A DNA stretch of 38,469 bases from Methanosarcinales archaeon (GCA_905339155.1 CAJPFJ010000053.1:1-38469), one strand, 5' to 3'. Positions 1 to 8,436 are shown, numbered from the stretch's first letter. Notes: generated from the sequence alone by a model not told the origin. A program made the numbers and translations.

Positions 1-947
1 TTGAGTGTGCTAATTATCCCGCCGATTGATGTTGTTAAGATTTTCCTGCCCCATATCCTCTGCCATGCTTTTACATTTTCATCCTGAAAACAGACTGTTC
101 CGTATTTATCTTTCAGGAAGCTAACTACCTTATTTTTAATATCTTGCTTGATGTTGGTTGCTTTATCATATTCCTTATTGAGTTTGATCCTTGTCTTGTT
201 CCAGTTCTTGCTATGGAGTTCCTGCTTGCTGAGTTTTTGTGCAAGTTTCCTGAGTTTCGGACTGACTGGAATAGTGTATTGGATCGCAATCCCGGTTCTT
301 GAAAGCATCAGTTGTCTGCTAAGACCGAAATCTATTCCAACCGATTTTTCGACCACAGCTATTTGTTTTGTCTTTTCTTGATAGGTTGTTATCGATAAGT
401 AGTAGCTACCGTTTTTGTGGATCAAAGCACCATTTGCGATATCTGCACCTTCCGGTATTTGCTTTAATCCAATTACTTTTAGTTTTTGTTTTAGACCCTG
501 TATCGTTATATACCGTTTATCCAGAATTTTAAAAGTATTGCCAAATTGCTTCAAAGGGATGGACCGGACTTCGCTTTTGTACTTCAATTTTCCTATCTTA
601 TGACCCTTCTTTTTGCGTTCTGATAGACTTTTAATATTTTCCTGTGTCCTGCTGATCAGTCCTTGCCTCATCTGAGAAGAAAGGCAGCGCAGATCACGAA
701 TTTCAAATATATCTTTGACCTTTACAGGAACTTCATGAACTTTATCATCCATTCCAAAAATTTTATGCTGAGATAGAATATAATTATAGAACCATTTTGC
801 TTCAAGGAATAATCGGTACAGGTGTTCCTGTGTTGCATGGTTAAGATGAGATAAGTCTAGTTTGGTTTCATAAACTCTGCACATTTGAGTCCTACGCTTT
901 GCTTTTGTAGCTTTCAGAGTGGCTTTGATAGTTTCATTCTTATTCAT
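1..947 (-). CDS. tnpB: TnpB (IS200/IS605 OrfB) RNA-guided nuclease, 3' end cut by window edge
   Basis: The minus strand is open from an ATG at 947 to the left edge (315 codons, no stop seen). The N-terminus has the usual TnpB helical start (RVYETKLDLSHLN, FLEAKWFYNYIL), a GLISRTQENIKSL helix, and the RuvC parts: VGIDFGL with Asp206 and CFQDENVKAWQRIWGRK with Glu290 in a QDE context, as in one common TnpB subfamily. The C-terminal zinc finger and last RuvC Asp would lie outside the window. TnpB proteins are guide-RNA-directed nucleases that favour retention of their transposon. No TnpA gene lies upstream between 948 and 1337, so this looks like a solo (IS1341-type) element, unless a tnpA lies beyond the edge. 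A TATA-like box at 964-973 suggests a leaderless message. Confidence 0.93.
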   Translation of the reverse strand, partial: MNKNETIKATLKATKAKRRTQMCRVYETKLDLSHLNHATQEHLYRLFLEAKWFYNYILSQHKIFGMDDKVHEVPVKVKDIFEIRDLRCLSSQMRQGLISRTQENIKSLSERKKKGHKIGKLKYKSEVRSIPLKQFGNTFKILDKRYITIQGLKQKLKVIGLKQIPEGADIANGALIHKNGSYYLSITTYQEKTKQIAVVEKSVGIDFGLSRQLMLSRTGIAIQYTIPVSPKLRKLAQKLSKQELHSKNWNKTRIKLNKEYDKATNIKQDIKNKVVSFLKDKYGTVCFQDENVKAWQRIWGRKILTTSIGGIISTL

Positions 948-963
948 CTGCAACCTTAACAAA

Positions 964-973
964 CTTTATATGG
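964..973 (-). promoter_or_regulatory. TATA box of tnpB
   Basis: Read on the minus strand this is CCATATAAAG, centred about 21 nt upstream of the tnpB ATG at 947. The spacing fits an archaeal promoter with a very short or absent leader. No Shine-Dalgarno-like sequence is seen between the box and the ATG. Confidence 0.5.
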
Positions 974-1054
974 TTTTATTCCTATTTATTCTTTGCCTAT
1001 CTCAAAAATGCAGCCTTAACATCTGTTTTTCGGGATAGGTATTACAATTCCAAA

Positions 1055-1117
1055 GGGTACGATTCATCATCATCCTGGAGGCGTGAGGCTTTCTCTACCC
1101 TTGACCCCACACCGTAA
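1055..1117 (-). repeat. Left arm of 63-64 bp inverted repeat, IS200/IS605 end-like hairpin (decayed)
   Basis: The reverse complement of this stretch matches 1922-1985 almost exactly (a few substitutions and one G indel). Read on the minus strand it has the order GAGAA, small inner hairpin starting CCTCA, then ATGAATC. Its inner hairpin (TGATG instead of TGAGG) and outer stem pair less well than in the right copy, so this arm seems to be the decayed one. With the right copy it encloses the YCII gene and the VOC stub. Confidence 0.85.
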
Positions 1118-1337
1118 AAACAAGTTATATTGGTGGGTGCGCGCCCTTGTGGTGTGGGAACATAAAAGAATGGGCGCGCATAATAATAATAATGTAAATA
1201 AGCATTCATAAAGATTTCGGTTTACAACAGCTTCATTCGATATAAGAACTTTAAAGCAGGCGTAAAGAACAAGAGATAAAATTAAAATATAATGAGAAAC
1301 AACCTTAATTGCTGGAAGTAAAAATTTGGAGGTTAGT
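1118..1337. other. Non-coding stretch inside the repeat-bounded cassette
   Basis: No convincing gene is seen. A 9 bp inverted repeat (TGCGCGCCC at 1138-1146 and GGGCGCGCA at 1172-1180) could form a hairpin. A GGAGGT ribosome-binding site at 1328-1333 belongs to the VOC stub that follows. Confidence 0.5.
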
Positions 1338-1454
1338 ATGAAAACAAAAGCCATTCCGGAAGGTTTCCATTCGCTCACACCTGATTTGATTGTGCGCGAT
1401 GCGGCGGAAGCAATTGAATTTTACAAACGAGTTTCTTATGCTAAAAGGAGATAA
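1338..1454 (+). pseudogene. N-terminal stub of a PhnB/VOC (glyoxalase-fold) protein
   Basis: ATG at 1338 follows a strong GGAGGT site. The 38-codon ORF begins MKTKAIPEGFHSLTPDLIV and continues RDAAEAIEFYKRV, which is the start of PhnB-like VOC proteins (KAIPEGFHSVTPYLVVRDAA type, normally about 130-160 residues). After V32 the family match stops and the frame runs into SYAKRR and a stop. Those last codons are the ribosome-binding region of the YCII gene, so an internal deletion seems to have joined the stub to the next gene's leader. VOC and YCII genes are often neighbours in bacteria, so the pair may have arrived together. The stub is not expected to be functional. Confidence 0.75.
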
Positions 1455-1458
1455 AACC

Positions 1459-1905
1459 ATGCGATTCATGATGTTCATGATCCCGAAAGTCTATCAACCT
1501 GATACGCCGCCCGGAGAGAAAGCCGGGGAAGGATTCTCCCCGCCCGCTGAATCTGTCGCCAGGATGATGAAGTTCAACGAAGAACTGGCGAAAACAGGCG
1601 CGCTGATCTCACTTGACGGACTTCACCCACTGTCGAAGGGCGCGCGTGTCGCGTTTTCCGGCGGTAAGACCAAAGTGACCGACGGGCCTCTCATAGAAGC
1701 GAAGGAAGTAATCGGCGGCTACTGGATGATTGATGTGAAGTCGAAGGAAGAAGCGGTCGAATGGGCGAAGCGAGTCCCTGCACAAGATGGCGACATGATC
1801 GAGATTCGCCAGGTGTTCGAAGTGTCAGACTTCCCAAATGATGTCCAGAAAGCTGCAGACAATCCGAGGGTGAAAGCACAGCTGGAGAAGCGCAGAATAG
1901 GCTAA
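1459..1905 (+). CDS. YCII-related (DGPF-type) domain protein
   Basis: 148 residues from an ATG at 1459, placed 8 nt after an AAAGGAG site. The upstream in-frame start would overlap the VOC stub and adds residues unlike the family, so 1459 is preferred. The protein begins MRFMMFMIPKVYQ and carries GALISLDGLHPLSKGARV, VTDGPLIEAKEVIGGYWMID and EEAVEWAKRVPA, the conserved blocks of the bacterial YCII/DGPF family (ferredoxin-like fold; biochemical role poorly known, often beside ECF sigma factors and VOC proteins). The gene is clearly more GC-rich than its surroundings and lies between the inverted repeat arms at 1055-1117 and 1922-1985. Transfer from a bacterium is a reasonable inference. The family call is firm and the function open. 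Confidence 0.88.
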   Translation: MRFMMFMIPKVYQPDTPPGEKAGEGFSPPAESVARMMKFNEELAKTGALISLDGLHPLSKGARVAFSGGKTKVTDGPLIEAKEVIGGYWMIDVKSKEEAVEWAKRVPAQDGDMIEIRQVFEVSDFPNDVQKAADNPRVKAQLEKRRIG

Positions 1906-1921
1906 AGTCATTTCAATTTTT

Positions 1922-2003
1922 TTACGGTGTGGGGTCAAGGGGTAGAGAAAGCCTCACGCCTTCAGGATGAGGATGAATCGTACCCCTTGACCCCACCCCG
2001 TAA
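1922..2003 (+). repeat. Right arm of inverted repeat; intact large hairpin, IS200/IS605 right-end-like
   Basis: 1922-1944 pairs with 1981-2003 over 23 positions with one mismatch (TTACGG... against ...CCGTAA). Within the loop are GAGAA, an inner hairpin CCTCA (1952-1956) with TGAGG (1968-1972), and ATGAATC (1973-1979). The same plan (outer stem, GAGAA, inner hairpin, ATGAATC, outer stem) is seen at 11676-11729. It resembles the right-end / guide-RNA scaffold region of TnpB elements, but without an adjacent tnpB on this strand. 1922-1985 is also the reverse complement of 1055-1117. Confidence 0.8.
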
Positions 2004-2072
2004 AATGCTATATGCAGCATCGTTAGAATCCCGATATCATGATATAATTCAAATCCTATTGCTGTCAATACC

Positions 2073-2393
2073 CTATTCAGCCACAAGATCCTTGAGTTGT
2101 TCTTTGTTCAGACCAATTCCAGGCTGTGCATCAAGACGTTTATGCACTTTTCCTTTCTTGAACAGAATCACTGTAGGATAATATTCAATTGAATATTCTT
2201 CGAAAAGATCAGGCCGGTCATTAACATTGATACTGATGGACTCTAATGGGTTGCCTTTTGCGTACTCTTCAAAGATCGGCAAGAATCTCTGGCAAAATTG
2301 GCACCAAGATGCATAGAAGAGAACGATAGTTTTGTCTTTGCGTCTTATTTTGTCATTGAGAGTGTTTTTTTCAGCTTTATTCATATCATTCAC
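2073..2393 (-). CDS. Small thioredoxin-fold protein
   Basis: 106 residues. KTIVLFYASWCQFCQRFLP carries the redox-active CXXC (Cys-Gln-Phe-Cys) at the usual place after the first strand, and YYPTVILFKKGK holds the conserved cis-proline before the next strand. The WCQFC active site differs from WCGPC of classical thioredoxin, so the redox potential and partner may differ. It has no signal peptide and should be cytosolic. ATG at 2393 or the second Met at 2384 are both possible starts; neither has a clear ribosome-binding site. It ends with a TAG stop, and the following codons show no sign of continued coding. It stands alone between the YCII cassette and a membrane ORF, so its client is unknown. 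Confidence 0.88.
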   Translation of the reverse strand: MNDMNKAEKNTLNDKIRRKDKTIVLFYASWCQFCQRFLPIFEEYAKGNPLESISINVNDRPDLFEEYSIEYYPTVILFKKGKVHKRLDAQPGIGLNKEQLKDLVAE

Positions 2394-2542
2394 TTCATTA
2401 GATTAAGAACACATGTGAACTACGTTGTCGATGAAATATATGGTTATCTATTTATCAGAAACAGATGAATATTTCAAAGAGGATTTAATAAAAGGATAAC
2501 TTTTTAGTTTCTCTATATCCCCTGCTTTGACTTTTGCTATAA

Positions 2543-2707
2543 TTATATTTCTGGACTCTTGAGAATACGGGATAATTCCCATTTGTAGAAATCGATGGTA
2601 TCCTTAATAGTTATTTTACCTGAAAATTTGATTAAAAGAATTTTTTCTTCCTCGGTTGATTGTTTGCCACCTCCTGTGGATTTTTCATCCTTTCCACCTA
2701 ATATTTC
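2543..2707 (-). pseudogene. In-frame continuation of the upstream membrane ORF after a TAA stop
   Basis: Directly after the TAA at 2708-2710 the same frame stays open for 54 codons (with GGKDEKSTGGGKQSTEEEK, then ILLIKFSGKITIKDTIDFYK) to a TAA at 2543-2545. It has no in-frame ATG, GTG or TTG near its beginning, so it is probably the former C-terminus of the protein encoded at 2708-3055. The charged, glycine-rich linker followed by an alternating hydrophobic strand looks like genuine protein. Mutation, sequencing error or readthrough are all possible. Confidence 0.45.
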
Positions 2708-3055
2708 TTAATGTGATGTAGTAAATTGACCATGTTTAACTTCACCATAAAAAGTAACCCAAGCATAAACAGAAGATTCGGGCAAACTCTTATTTGAAGG
2801 ATTGTGTATTATTCCTAAATGTGCCTCAAAAGGCTTTTTTTCAAAGTCAGTTATTATTATATCTTTTTTATTGAAATTATATTTTTGACTGAAGTAATCG
2901 AGAACTTTTTCTTTTGCATAATCTTCAGTCAGCCACGGCGCCCAGGCAAACAGCAGGATGACTGCTGCTACCAGTATTATCGCAATTTTTATGAATTTTT
3001 GACCATCTTTTTTCCTATCTGCAATACTATCGCCCCCGTCAGCGATATCTCTCAT
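2708..3055 (-). CDS. Single-pass membrane protein, possibly truncated
   Basis: 115 residues from an ATG at 3055. A charged N-terminus of about 20 residues is followed by one membrane segment (KFIKIAIILVAAVILLFAW, roughly residues 21-39) and an outside domain with VLDYFSQKYNFNKKDIIIT and YAWVTFYGEVKHG. I do not recognise the family. The outer domain looks like a small alpha/beta module ending in a strand. The TAA at 2708 is followed in frame by another 54 sense codons, so the intact protein may once have been about 170 residues. It neighbours the thioredoxin on the same strand with a gap of about 150 nt from the last in-frame stop, so cotranscription is possible. Confidence 0.6.
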   Translation of the reverse strand: MRDIADGGDSIADRKKDGQKFIKIAIILVAAVILLFAWAPWLTEDYAKEKVLDYFSQKYNFNKKDIIITDFEKKPFEAHLGIIHNPSNKSLPESSVYAWVTFYGEVKHGQFTTSH

Positions 3056-3242
3056 GATCTCAACATCCCCATTCTTTCATTCTTGAGAACTTAATTCAAT
3101 ACGTTAATAATGTTTTTACGATTTAAAGATATTTAAATCTTTCTGGTTTTTCATAATAATTATACGCATATATATTCAAAATAAATTTGTTCGTAAAATG
3201 ATTGGCCAGGGGGATTGTCGGAAAAGTCTTAATTGAGAAAAA

Positions 3243-3250
3243 TTATATAA
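3243..3250 (+). promoter_or_regulatory. TATA box upstream of the TnpA stub and cation ATPase
   Basis: TTATATAA stands about 30 nt before a small ORF (ATG at 3280, 22 codons, ending 3348) and about 60 nt before the TnpA stub at 3309. It is the best promoter candidate for the ATPase gene, which would then carry a leader of roughly 165 nt. The region 3056-3242 holds no recognisable gene. Confidence 0.45.
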
Positions 3251-3308
3251 AGCGTTTTAACATTTTAGTCAATAATTATATGGCCAACAGCGATATAGTA
3301 GATGCTAT

Positions 3309-3440
3309 ATGGAATATCAACAGGCAAGGAATAAAGTGTATCTTATAAACTATCATCTAATCCGGTGTCCTAAAAGATGGAAGAAAGTATTAACGGGAGA
3401 CAATTTCAATGAAGATGAGAGCCAGATAGAGGTAGCATGA
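3309..3440 (+). pseudogene. N-terminal stub of an IS200-type TnpA (Y1 transposase)
   Basis: The 43-codon ORF contains RNKVYLINYHLIRCPKRWKK followed by VLTGD, matching the N-terminus of IS200/IS605 TnpA (typical VYLLNYHLVWCPKYRRKVL). After about 30 residues the match ends and the frame continues as [12 protein letters not shown]. The HUH motif and catalytic Tyr of TnpA are absent, so it cannot transpose. Its TGA overlaps the ATPase start as ATGA (3437-3440). It therefore sits as a short upstream coding unit that could be translationally coupled to the ATPase, whatever its origin. Confidence 0.7.
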
Positions 3441-6187
3441 ACAGCGGGAATCTCCCGGCTTCAATCAGGGAGAGGTTCAACGATCTACCATTAAACAAAT
3501 ATTATAGCCGGGATATCAAATCTGTTCTTGGGTCGATGGGTACTTCAACAGAAGGACTTACAGAACAGGATGCTATAGCGCGTCTAAATAAATATGGCCT
3601 GAATGAAATTATTGAAGAAAAAAAAGTATCGCTCCTTGAAATGCTGCTATCCCAATTCAAGAGTTTCCTGATCATAATATTGCTGGCAGCAGCGATCGTA
3701 TCTGCTTTACTGGGTGAGATCGCAGATTCTATAATAATTTTGTTGATAGTCATCCTATCGGGTATCCTTGGTTTTTTACAGGAATACAGGGCGCAAAATG
3801 CGATAAATGCATTAAAGCAGATGGCAGCCCCAACCGCAAGGGTCGTAAGAGATGGCAGGGACTCAATAATACCCGCAACAAAGATCGTGCCAGGAGATAT
3901 TATTTTTTTGCTCACAGGTGACGGGATACCTGCCGATTCCCGCCTTATTGAAGCTATCAATCTGGAAATGGATGAGGCATCACTTACGGGAGAATCGGTT
4001 CCTGTCCCGAAAAAAACAGATGCATTAAAAGAAGAACTCCCGATAGCTGATAGAAATAATATGGCTTACATGGGAACATCTGTTTCATACGGAAGGGGAA
4101 AAGCTGTTGTTACTGCTACTGGAATGCAAACTGAACTTGGCAAGATCGCAGGGATGCTAGAAAACATCGAGAGAGAAAAAACCCCTTTGCAGGAAGGCCT
4201 GGACAGGCTGGGGAAGTTGATCGGAATAATTACCCTTGTTGTTGTCGGGGTTGTTGCTATCCTTGGGATCTTAAGCGGATTTGGATTTATTGAAATGTTC
4301 ATCTGGGGTGTCGCACTTGCAGTTGCTGCTGTTCCTGAGGCTCTTCCTGCTGTTGTTACGGTGTGCCTTGCACTTGGAGTGCGAAGAATGGTAAAGCGCC
4401 ATGCCCTGATCAGGAAACTGCCATCGGTGGAAACACTGGGCGCAACTACGGTCATATGTTCCGATAAAACAGGAACGCTAACTCATGATGAAATGACCGT
4501 CACAAAGATATTTATTGATAGCAGAATGCTTGAAGTCACAGGCTCCGGTTATGAACCGGAGGGGGATTTTCTTGAGGGCAGCCAAAAAATTGAGCCGGAA
4601 AAATACAAAAATCTTAATAAATTACTCCTGATAAGTGCCCTGTGCAACGATTCTAAGCTTGTAAATGAAAATTCAGTATGGCACATAGAAGGCGATCCAA
4701 CCGAAGGGGCACTTGCGGTTGCCGCTGCCAAGGCTGGAATCCATAAACTGGACATTGAAAAAACATATCGGCGAACAAATGAGATCCCATTTTCATCGGA
4801 ACGGAAAATGATGACAACAATATATGAAACAACTGATGGGCTTTATGCATATTCAAAAGGCGCGCCTGAAATAATACTGAATTCATGTACCCGCATTCAT
4901 AACAACGGCTCTATTGTTGATCTTGATAGCGCCCAGAAAGAAAATATTCATGAAATAGTCAAAATGATGGCATCACAGGCGCTTCGAATAATGGCATTTT
5001 CATTTAAACCAATTATAAACAACTCAGTTTCGGATGCGGAAAAAGACATGATTTTTTCAGGCCTTGCCGGCATGATAGATCCGCCAAGGGAAGAGGCAAA
5101 AAAGGCAATTGAAACCTGCAAACAGGCTGGAATAAAGACAGTCATGATAACAGGTGATCATGAAATCACAGGTTCTGCCATTGCTAAGGACCTGGGATTG
5201 CTCTGGGAAGGGGATATAGTGCTAACAGGAGCGAAGCTTGATAACCTGGATGATAAAGAACTTGAGAATATTATTGAAAAAGTCGCCGTATATGCAAGGG
5301 TTTCACCCGCACATAAAATGCGAATAATTGAAGCATTAAAAAAGAAAGGGCATGTTGTGGCCATGACAGGTGATGGTGTTAACGATGCGCCTGCATTAAA
5401 ATCTGCGGATATTGGTATTTCCATGGGGATAACCGGAACGGCTGTCAGCAAGGAAGCATCGGATATGATACTTACAGATGACAATTTTGCATCAATTGTA
5501 GCGGCTGTTGAGGAAGGAAGGAACATATACAAGAATATTAAGAATTTTGTATTGTATGGACTTGGATGCCATATCGGGGAAGTACTTATTGTACTTATTG
5601 CGATGCTTGCATGGCAAACACTGCCGCTTATTGCTATTCAGATACTCTGGATAAACCTGATCACTGATGGCCTTCCACCCATGGCGCTTTCAGTTGAACC
5701 GCCAGATAAAGGGCTGATGAGGCAGCCTCCCAGGAAGCAGGATGAAGGGATAATTACAAAAAGAGTGATCCTTTATGGTTCAGGAGTGGGAGCTTTGATA
5801 GCTATACAGGCTCTCTTTATTTTCAGGTGGACGCTTGACAATTCGGATATTGTGAAAGCACAGACAATGGTTTTTACTTTGATCGTTGTCTCAATGATGT
5901 TCAATGCGTTCAACTGGCGCTCTGAGAGGCTTAGTGTTTTCAGTATAGGTATTTTTTCTAACAGGACGCTCATTTATGCTGTTGCAAGCACGATTTTGCT
6001 GCAGCTTCTTGTTATTTACACTCCTTCCCTGAATGGTTATTTTAAAACGGTACCTCTTGGCCTCGCTGATTGGGGTTTCATCCTTCTTATTGCATCGACG
6101 ACCTTGATCTTTGTTGAAGCTGTAAAGTTCATTGAATCATATTTCCAATTCAAATCCGATAATAGGATGCTCAAGCCCGAAGTTTGA
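3437..6187 (+). CDS. P-type cation-transporting ATPase (type II, Ca2+/Na+-like)
   Basis: 916 residues, the usual length for P-IIA/B pumps. In order: an N-terminal cation-ATPase domain (about 20-75), two membrane helices, the actuator domain with TGES (184-187), helices 3-4 with the ion-site motif PEALP (300-304), the phosphorylation motif CSDKTGTLT (Asp343), a nucleotide domain with KGAPE, the hinge TGDGVNDAP at about 643-651, and six C-terminal helices including [25 protein letters not shown] instead of the PEGLP of SERCA leaves the ion uncertain; Ca2+, Na+ and even H+ have been proposed for relatives. ATG at 3437 has AGAGGT just upstream and overlaps the stop of the TnpA stub. The last 51 nt overlap the 3' end of pheT on the other strand. 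Confidence 0.95.
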   Translation: MNSGNLPASIRERFNDLPLNKYYSRDIKSVLGSMGTSTEGLTEQDAIARLNKYGLNEIIEEKKVSLLEMLLSQFKSFLIIILLAAAIVSALLGEIADSIIILLIVILSGILGFLQEYRAQNAINALKQMAAPTARVVRDGRDSIIPATKIVPGDIIFLLTGDGIPADSRLIEAINLEMDEASLTGESVPVPKKTDALKEELPIADRNNMAYMGTSVSYGRGKAVVTATGMQTELGKIAGMLENIEREKTPLQEGLDRLGKLIGIITLVVVGVVAILGILSGFGFIEMFIWGVALAVAAVPEALPAVVTVCLALGVRRMVKRHALIRKLPSVETLGATTVICSDKTGTLTHDEMTVTKIFIDSRMLEVTGSGYEPEGDFLEGSQKIEPEKYKNLNKLLLISALCNDSKLVNENSVWHIEGDPTEGALAVAAAKAGIHKLDIEKTYRRTNEIPFSSERKMMTTIYETTDGLYAYSKGAPEIILNSCTRIHNNGSIVDLDSAQKENIHEIVKMMASQALRIMAFSFKPIINNSVSDAEKDMIFSGLAGMIDPPREEAKKAIETCKQAGIKTVMITGDHEITGSAIAKDLGLLWEGDIVLTGAKLDNLDDKELENIIEKVAVYARVSPAHKMRIIEALKKKGHVVAMTGDGVNDAPALKSADIGISMGITGTAVSKEASDMILTDDNFASIVAAVEEGRNIYKNIKNFVLYGLGCHIGEVLIVLIAMLAWQTLPLIAIQILWINLITDGLPPMALSVEPPDKGLMRQPPRKQDEGIITKRVILYGSGVGALIAIQALFIFRWTLDNSDIVKAQTMVFTLIVVSMMFNAFNWRSERLSVFSIGIFSNRTLIYAVASTILLQLLVIYTPSLNGYFKTVPLGLADWGFILLIASTTLIFVEAVKFIESYFQFKSDNRMLKPEV

Positions 6188-7735
6188 GATCACTTCCGGA
6201 TGGATCTCACCGAATACCCCGGCTTTTTCACCGTTTATGAGGACATCAGCACGCCTTCCCTTAATAAATGCAGGGTCTATTGACTCCGTGACTCTGTATT
6301 CTATCCGTCTTTCTCTTAGCACAGCATCAATGATCGCCTGGATCTCCGTAAAGTTAGCCTGCGGATGTATCGCAACACAGCCAAGGCGCTGCGAAGTCTT
6401 GCAATTACGAACAACTTCCCCAGCCTCAAAAATTCGCTGTGGAAGCTCTCGATGCTTATTGATCGAAAGAATCTCAAGAAGGTTTGGCAATATCGTCGGG
6501 CGAACGATCGTATGGTCTTCGCTTATGGGATAAAGGATCTGTGTTATACCCTTTTCTTTATCCCTTAGCATCATCTCGAATTGCATTCTTTCGTTTGTAA
6601 GGGTAAAGGGCATTACCTGCAGATAGCCAAGACCTGTCATTAATTCATTTATTGTATCTCTTGACTTTGATATCGGGTGTGACCTTCCGGTCGTGGAGGT
6701 TGATGGAAGCTCTGGTCTTATCTTATCAAAACCATATGCTATTGCGATATCTTCTATGAGATCGCAGTTATGAAGTATATCCGAGCGATAAGCTGGGACT
6801 GATACTTTAATTGAATTCCCGGAAATTTGCGCCCCATATCTTATCTTTTCGAGGCAGGTGATAATTTCTTCATCAGTAAGCTTGAAACCAAGAAGTTCCT
6901 CTACTTCATTACTTTCGAGTTCCATTATTCCCGGCGATATTTCTGGCGTCCGGTTTTTCTCATCAATCAGGACTGATTCAATCTTTGCGCCCCTTTCTGC
7001 AAGTGAGGCAACAACGATATTTAATGCAATTGATACTGCAGGATCAAGACCTGTGACCTCGATAAATAGATCAGTCGTCTGGCGCGTAACTTTTGTAAGT
7101 TCTCCGTTTATTATGGGCGGGAATGAGAGAACATTATCGTTCGCATCAAGTATAATTGGGTATTTATCGAATTTTTCAAGCAGATTTGCAAATTTTATGC
7201 CTTTGGGATGTTTCTCAAGGATATCACGCATCGATATGGGCTCAGTGAAATCAAGCGGCGTGAATTTGAAATCCGGATCCTGTGCGATATACTTAAAAGG
7301 TGGCGTTAACTTTCCCAAATCATGAACGCCAATGGAGACTTTTTTCCTGTTCCTGCCCACTGCCCAGTGCAAAGACTCCTGAAGCGCCATCAGGGATTCT
7401 ATGCTTCGTGAATTGAACCGCATCCCCCGTACCACGGCGCAGGCAAGATATGGACGAATATTTTTGATCTGCCTATCTCTTGTGATTTTTATCCCCGAAG
7501 AACTAACATTGAATTCCCGAAGACCCGTTTCAATATCCAGGAATCCCCTGATCGCCCTGGCTACGCCTTCTGTGCTATAAAGATCGGGCCTGTTGGGGAA
7601 GAACTCAATATCAACATGGTCGTCCTCTATTCGTTCAATATCGCACCCCATCATAGGAATGCGTTTAATAACCGTCTCTTTATCAAGGCCGCAGAGTTCT
7701 TCCAGGTCATCATAATATAATGTAATAACAGGCAT
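6137..7735 (-). CDS. pheT: Phenylalanyl-tRNA synthetase beta subunit
   Basis: 532 residues, a normal archaeal length. It begins [18 protein letters not shown], has the [20 protein letters not shown] block, a B5 domain (about 270-345, ending in [20 protein letters not shown]) and the C-terminal catalytic-like fold ending [20 protein letters not shown]. With PheS it forms the alpha2-beta2 enzyme that charges tRNA-Phe. Unusually for bacteria but commonly in archaea, pheS is not adjacent: it lies at 22253-23716. A TATA-like TTAATATATC lies about 30-40 nt upstream of the start. The gene stands alone, and its tail overlaps the ATPase tail by 51 nt. Confidence 0.97.
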   Translation of the reverse strand: MPVITLYYDDLEELCGLDKETVIKRIPMMGCDIERIEDDHVDIEFFPNRPDLYSTEGVARAIRGFLDIETGLREFNVSSSGIKITRDRQIKNIRPYLACAVVRGMRFNSRSIESLMALQESLHWAVGRNRKKVSIGVHDLGKLTPPFKYIAQDPDFKFTPLDFTEPISMRDILEKHPKGIKFANLLEKFDKYPIILDANDNVLSFPPIINGELTKVTRQTTDLFIEVTGLDPAVSIALNIVVASLAERGAKIESVLIDEKNRTPEISPGIMELESNEVEELLGFKLTDEEIITCLEKIRYGAQISGNSIKVSVPAYRSDILHNCDLIEDIAIAYGFDKIRPELPSTSTTGRSHPISKSRDTINELMTGLGYLQVMPFTLTNERMQFEMMLRDKEKGITQILYPISEDHTIVRPTILPNLLEILSINKHRELPQRIFEAGEVVRNCKTSQRLGCVAIHPQANFTEIQAIIDAVLRERRIEYRVTESIDPAFIKGRRADVLINGEKAGVFGEIHPEVISNFGLEHPIIGFELEI

Positions 7736-7781
7736 TTTAATCAGGCGAATAACGATGAAAAGATATATTAATCATTCTGTT

Positions 7782-7867
7782 CACCCGAACATTCAAGCCC
7801 AGCCGAGCAATCCCAATAGAGAAGCAATGAAGCGGGAAGCCCCTTGTGAGAGCAAGGAGTAGTTCAC
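7782..7867 (+). mobile_element. Relic of a tnpB 3' tail plus right-end hairpin
   Basis: In the pheT upstream gap one frame reads QPSNPNREAMKREAPCESKE followed by TAG at 7860-7862, which is the typical extreme C-terminus of archaeal TnpB proteins. It runs into a small hairpin (CCTTG at 7842-7846 with CAAGG at 7853-7857) and GTAGTTCAC, the ending commonly found at right ends of IS200/IS605 (IS1341-type) elements. Nothing of the upstream tnpB remains. The TGA stop of the zinc-ribbon gene on the other strand (7864-7866) lies inside this ending. Confidence 0.65.
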
Positions 7868-8436
7868 TGGCCTGCAACAAGTTTTAGCTTAGAACCACAA
7901 TAGGGGCACATCAACCAGCTTGGCTCAATATTTTTCTTACAGAACCCACAGGTTTTTGCAACTTCAACTTTTTTGATCAACTGGTTACCGCAATATGAAC
8001 AATTATTCCATTTCGGATCATAAACATTCTGGCATTTTTCACACGGTTTGTAAGTTGATGCCCATTTTTGATTTTTAAGTTCGACGCCGCATTTTGTACA
8101 GAAACGATACGATACAACTACGCGTTCACCACATGAAGTGCACATGGGCACATCCTGCATCAGTGCGGGATTTATTTTTTTCTTCAGGTTATCAAGACAA
8201 AGAGTAGCTTCACGTTTGACCATTTCTTCAGTGTCTTTTTCAGCCAGTTGTCCAATTATCCTTAACAGGCTCTTGCTGAATTCCGGCAATTCCATATCCA
8301 TTTTGGCAAAATCCACTTTATCCTGGTTTATAGAAGAAGAAATGTATTTTAAAGTCATGAATCGTGTGGCAACTATTTTGCTCTCCAGCTTTTCAAGCAT
8401 GTGCCGTCTTTCTTCTTCGGATAATATCTTGCCCAT
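7864..8436 (-). CDS. Triple zinc-ribbon protein
   Basis: 190 residues. The first 90 are a charged helical region (MGKILSEEERRHMLEKLESK; NINTIFY not identified as a family). The rest holds three zinc ribbons in tandem, each with two CXXC knuckles: CTSC with CTKC, CEKC with CSYC, and CGFC with CPYC (DZANK-like). The protein is cytosolic. Its ATG follows the TAA of the upstream membrane gene without a gap, so it is the last gene of a three-gene operon with two small membrane proteins. Zinc ribbons of this type usually bind protein or nucleic acid; the partner may be the membrane proteins next to it. Its stop codon lies within the right-end sequence of an IS relic, so the C-terminus could have been trimmed or altered by that insertion. 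Confidence 0.8.
   Translation of the reverse strand: MGKILSEEERRHMLEKLESKIVATRFMTLKYISSSINQDKVDFAKMDMELPEFSKSLLRIIGQLAEKDTEEMVKREATLCLDNLKKKINPALMQDVPMCTSCGERVVVSYRFCTKCGVELKNQKWASTYKPCEKCQNVYDPKWNNCSYCGNQLIKKVEVAKTCGFCKKNIEPSWLMCPYCGSKLKLVAGQ

Noticed and set aside
283..330. TnpB Glu to Gln change as a sign of a dead nuclease
   Set aside because: QDE with a Glu two residues on is common in an ordinary TnpB subfamily, so it does not show inactivation. The motif itself lies near 80-60 on the minus strand.
148..603. Two open frames on the plus strand at the left edge
   Set aside because: They are antisense to the tnpB frame, which has clear family motifs.
1070..1378. Open frame of 102 codons on the minus strand over the inverted repeat
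   Set aside because: It covers a palindromic element and non-coding DNA and runs opposite to the VOC stub; no protein-like pattern.
1390..1458. Upstream start for the YCII gene
   Set aside because: The extra 23 residues overlap the VOC stub in another frame; ATG 1459 has AAAGGAG at the right distance.
2073..2075. TAG stop of the thioredoxin gene as a possible pyrrolysine codon
   Set aside because: The following codons end soon at a TGA and show no conserved protein.
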